This document shows, piece after piece, positions 4,366 through 5,783 of a DNA stretch of 5,783 bases. This DNA is from Sedimentisphaerales bacterium (GTDB taxonomy: Bacteria > Planctomycetota > Phycisphaerae > Sedimentisphaerales > SM23-30). The notes under the pieces were generated by a model. The model was not told the origin of the DNA, ran no database searches, and was given only the letters and a program-made list of their open reading frames with translations. Position numbers and translations under genes: made by a program. The stretch lies in NCBI GenBank assembly GCA_030634605.1, contig DAOWAK010000098.1, positions 1 to 5,783 of the forward strand. Reading direction: 5' to 3'. Each line of letters opens with the position of its first letter. Positions within the stretch are counted from its first letter, which is position 1.

Positions 4366-5472
4366 TTACAGCTTCCGCTCCGCTCCCGCGCTCCGCAACC
4401 GAACCGTCTTTTTGCTCAGATCATGCGTCGCCTTAATATAGCGCACCGTCCCATACCGCGCCCGCATCACCACCGAATACGTCGAAGCCACCCGACCCTC
4501 AACATGAATCCCTTTAACCACTTCGGTATTGCTGATACCCGTGGCACAGAAAATCACACTGTCGCCCCGCACCATATCTTCGGCACAAAAATGTTTTTCC
4601 AGAGCGTCCTCACCCAGCGCCTTGATGACCCGTTTGGTTTCCTGCTCATCCACCGGCGCCGGCCGAGCCAGAATATCACCGCCCAGACACTTCACCGCCG
4701 CCGCCGCCAGAACCGTCTCCGCCGCACCGCCGATCCCCATATATACATCAAAACTCGACGACGCCAGCGACGGTGCAATGCTCGCCGCCACATCGCCTTC
4801 GTTTATCAAACACACCGACGCGCCAGCCTTGCGAATGTCCGCGATCAACTTCTCGTGACGCTTACGATCCAGCACTGCCACCTTCAAATCCTGCACCCGC
4901 TTATTCAGCTTGTTGGCGATAATCTCCAGGTTGTCCCGCACCGACGCGTTCGGATGAACCTGCGCCGGACCGGCTTTAACCTGCGGACCAAATGCAATCT
5001 TCTCCATATAACGGCACGGCACATCCAGAAACACCGGACCCCGGTCATCATGACAAGCCGCCGCCAGAATCGACATCGCCCCGTCCAGCCCGCGATCCAC
5101 CAACGCCACCCCGTCAATCGGCAGCAACGCCATATCAACTTCCAACGCGCCTTCACGGCAGTTGCCCAGCTTCTCGCCCACATCGATCCCGCTGGGCTGT
5201 GGCTTCAAACCGTCACCACAAAAAACCGCGCCCTTAACGCTCGTTAAATCCAGCGTGCCCCGCATCGCGTCCACCGCCGCCGCATGCGCACCCACCGCAT
5301 CACCTTTACCAAAATAACGAAAAGTGTTCAGCGCCGCCGCTTCCGTCGTCCGCACAAAATCCAACTCCACCATTCGTTCCAGATCGATCGGAGCAATCTC
5401 CTTATCTATCATAGCCTTTTTCTTCTTCTGCGTCGCTTTCGCTTTCTTCTTAACTTTTTTCTTCGCTGCCAT
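4366..5472 (-). CDS. glpX: GlpX-family (class II) fructose-1,6-bisphosphatase homologue with altered active site
   Basis: GlpX enzymes hydrolyse fructose 1,6-bisphosphate to fructose 6-phosphate in gluconeogenesis, using divalent metals. The 368-residue protein aligns along its length: RTTEAAALNTFRYFGKGD (41-58), DVGEKLG (97-103), VDMALLPIDG (112-121), YMEKIAFGP (155-163), KRHEKLI (204-210), GDVAAS (226-231), GIGGAAETV (246-254) and VIFCATGIS (306-314). The C-terminal half keeps many family residues (Y155, R205, D227, E252). The N-terminal metal/catalytic region does not: relative to E. coli GlpX, K29 is Ala59, D33 is His63, the GEGEID loop reads CGDGLK (85-90), D85 is Leu117 and T90 is Val122. 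It may have lost or changed activity. Residues 1-20 are a Lys-rich tail (11 Lys). The ATG at 5472 is supported by AAGAGG seven nt upstream; the ATG at 5412 has a poorer site. Family call is firm, activity is not. Confidence 0.88.
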   Translation of the reverse strand: MAAKKKVKKKAKATQKKKKAMIDKEIAPIDLERMVELDFVRTTEAAALNTFRYFGKGDAVGAHAAAVDAMRGTLDLTSVKGAVFCGDGLKPQPSGIDVGEKLGNCREGALEVDMALLPIDGVALVDRGLDGAMSILAAACHDDRGPVFLDVPCRYMEKIAFGPQVKAGPAQVHPNASVRDNLEIIANKLNKRVQDLKVAVLDRKRHEKLIADIRKAGASVCLINEGDVAASIAPSLASSSFDVYMGIGGAAETVLAAAAVKCLGGDILARPAPVDEQETKRVIKALGEDALEKHFCAEDMVRGDSVIFCATGISNTEVVKGIHVEGRVASTYSVVMRARYGTVRYIKATHDLSKKTVRLRSAGAERKL

Positions 5473-5496
5473 TTTATTTCCTCTTAACCAACGTAG

Positions 5497-5513
5497 GGCG
5501 GGCCATGCCCGCC
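5497..5513. repeat. GC hairpin in the glpX leader
   Basis: GGCGGGC, loop CAT, GCCCGCC: a perfect 7-bp stem about 12 nt upstream of the glpX ribosome-binding site. The 'gtagggcgggccatgcccgc' style is that of a dispersed REP-like element. There is no T-run on either side, so it is not an obvious terminator. Confidence 0.6.
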
Positions 5514-5577
5514 ATCTTCATGCTTTTGTGCCTCTCGTCCGCCGCAAACGGACCAAAAAACCGTGAAATCCGTAAAA

Positions 5578-5608
5578 CCGTGGTTAAATTTCTTATTAAA
5601 ATAACCAG
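5578..5608. repeat. 31-nt direct repeat, copy 1
   Basis: Begins ccgtggttaaatttctt and ends aaaataaccag. It matches 5753-5783 with a single substitution (a/c at the 18th base). Both copies are preceded by 'atccgt'-type short repeats. Confidence 0.85.
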
Positions 5609-5636
5609 TGCAAATCCGTGTCTAATCTTCTTAATT

Positions 5637-5672
5637 CTCTGAGCCCTCTGAGCTCTCTGTGCCCTCTGTGGC
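5637..5672. repeat. Tandem 9-nt repeat, CTCTGNGNC, four units
   Basis: The units are ctctgagcc, ctctgagct, ctctgtgcc and ctctgtggc. Two related units lie between pyrR and pyrB at 1545-1562. Confidence 0.75.
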
Positions 5673-5731
5673 AAAATTTCTCTGGTGCTTTCCGTGAACT
5701 TTTGTCCACTGCAGACGAATTTGAAATCTAA

Positions 5732-5758
5732 AATCCGTGTAATCCGTGTAATCCGTGG
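5732..5758. repeat. Tandem 9-nt repeat, AATCCGTGT, three units
   Basis: Two identical units aatccgtgt and a third, aatccgtgg, that merges into the second 31-nt direct repeat. Single related units occur at about 5612-5620. Confidence 0.75.
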
Positions 5759-5783
5759 TTAAATTTCTTCTTAAAATAACCAG
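5753..5783. repeat. 31-nt direct repeat, copy 2 (reaches the window edge)
   Basis: Differs from 5578-5608 at one base; the repeat may continue beyond the window. Confidence 0.85.

Larger units (their letters stand above)
5473..5783. other. Gene-free, repeat-rich region upstream of glpX
   Basis: No credible gene in 311 nt on either strand; open frames here translate to repetitive Arg/Gln-rich or low-complexity peptides created by 9-nt repeats. It contains two 31-nt direct repeats, two short tandem tracts and a hairpin, all listed separately, plus the glpX ribosome-binding site AAGAGG (5485-5480). I could not identify a convincing -35/-10 pair for glpX. Confidence 0.7.

Noticed and set aside
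4423..5247. 274-codon plus-strand open frame opposite glpX
   Set aside because: Low-quality His/Arg-rich composition without recognisable motifs; the opposite strand carries a clear GlpX family protein.
5474..5674. Minus-strand frame encoding repeated Gln-Arg-Ala
   Set aside because: The repeat peptide is a product of the 9-nt CTCTGTG tract; no other support for coding.
5578..5783. CRISPR array
   Set aside because: Only two 31-nt copies, separated by 144 nt of sequence that itself contains tandem repeats, and no regular spacer pattern or cas gene.

Overview
The window reads as a chromosomal segment from a planctomycete-like bacterium, with the Phycisphaerae/Sedimentisphaerae side as my best guess. 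This is inferred from a PEP-CTERM (exosortase-sorted) exported protein, a free-standing GroES variant, a Lys-rich N-terminal tail on an enzyme, and intergenic DNA packed with dispersed repeats. No rRNA or other taxonomic marker is present, so the placement is tentative. Every gene I can support lies on the minus strand, so transcription runs from high to low coordinates.

Layout in the direction of transcription. (1) 5783-5473 is a gene-free, repeat-rich leader with two 31-nt direct repeats, two 9-nt-period tandem tracts and a GC hairpin. (2) 5472-4366 is a class II fructose-1,6-bisphosphatase (GlpX) family protein whose N-terminal metal/catalytic residues look replaced. (3) 4365-4088 holds more repeats. 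(4) 4087-3755 is a divergent orphan GroES, followed by a probable terminator. (5) A promoter at 3647-3619 precedes a 71-residue small protein (3531-3316), which overlaps by 8 nt the start of a truncated DUF2335 gene (3323 to about 3129). (6) The DUF2335 frame runs without a stop into a PEP-CTERM protein that has its own strong ribosome-binding site and GTG start (3095-2400). (7) The pyrimidine cluster follows: pyrR (2182-1652, TTG start), an intrinsic terminator, pyrB (1423-422), and the first 85 codons of pyrC (256 to the window edge).

PyrB and PyrC catalyse consecutive steps of de novo UMP synthesis, and PyrR is the usual regulator and uracil phosphoribosyltransferase of such clusters. Here, however, the genes are separated by gaps of 165 and about 228 nt carrying repeats and a terminator, and no convincing PyrR-binding RNA loop is visible. 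The other genes have no obvious functional link to one another.

The observations most worth following up are the apparently degenerate active site of the GlpX homologue, and the small-ORF/DUF2335 module cut short and joined in frame to a PEP-CTERM gene. Next in interest are the perfect 34-nt palindromic repeat copies shared between distant gaps.
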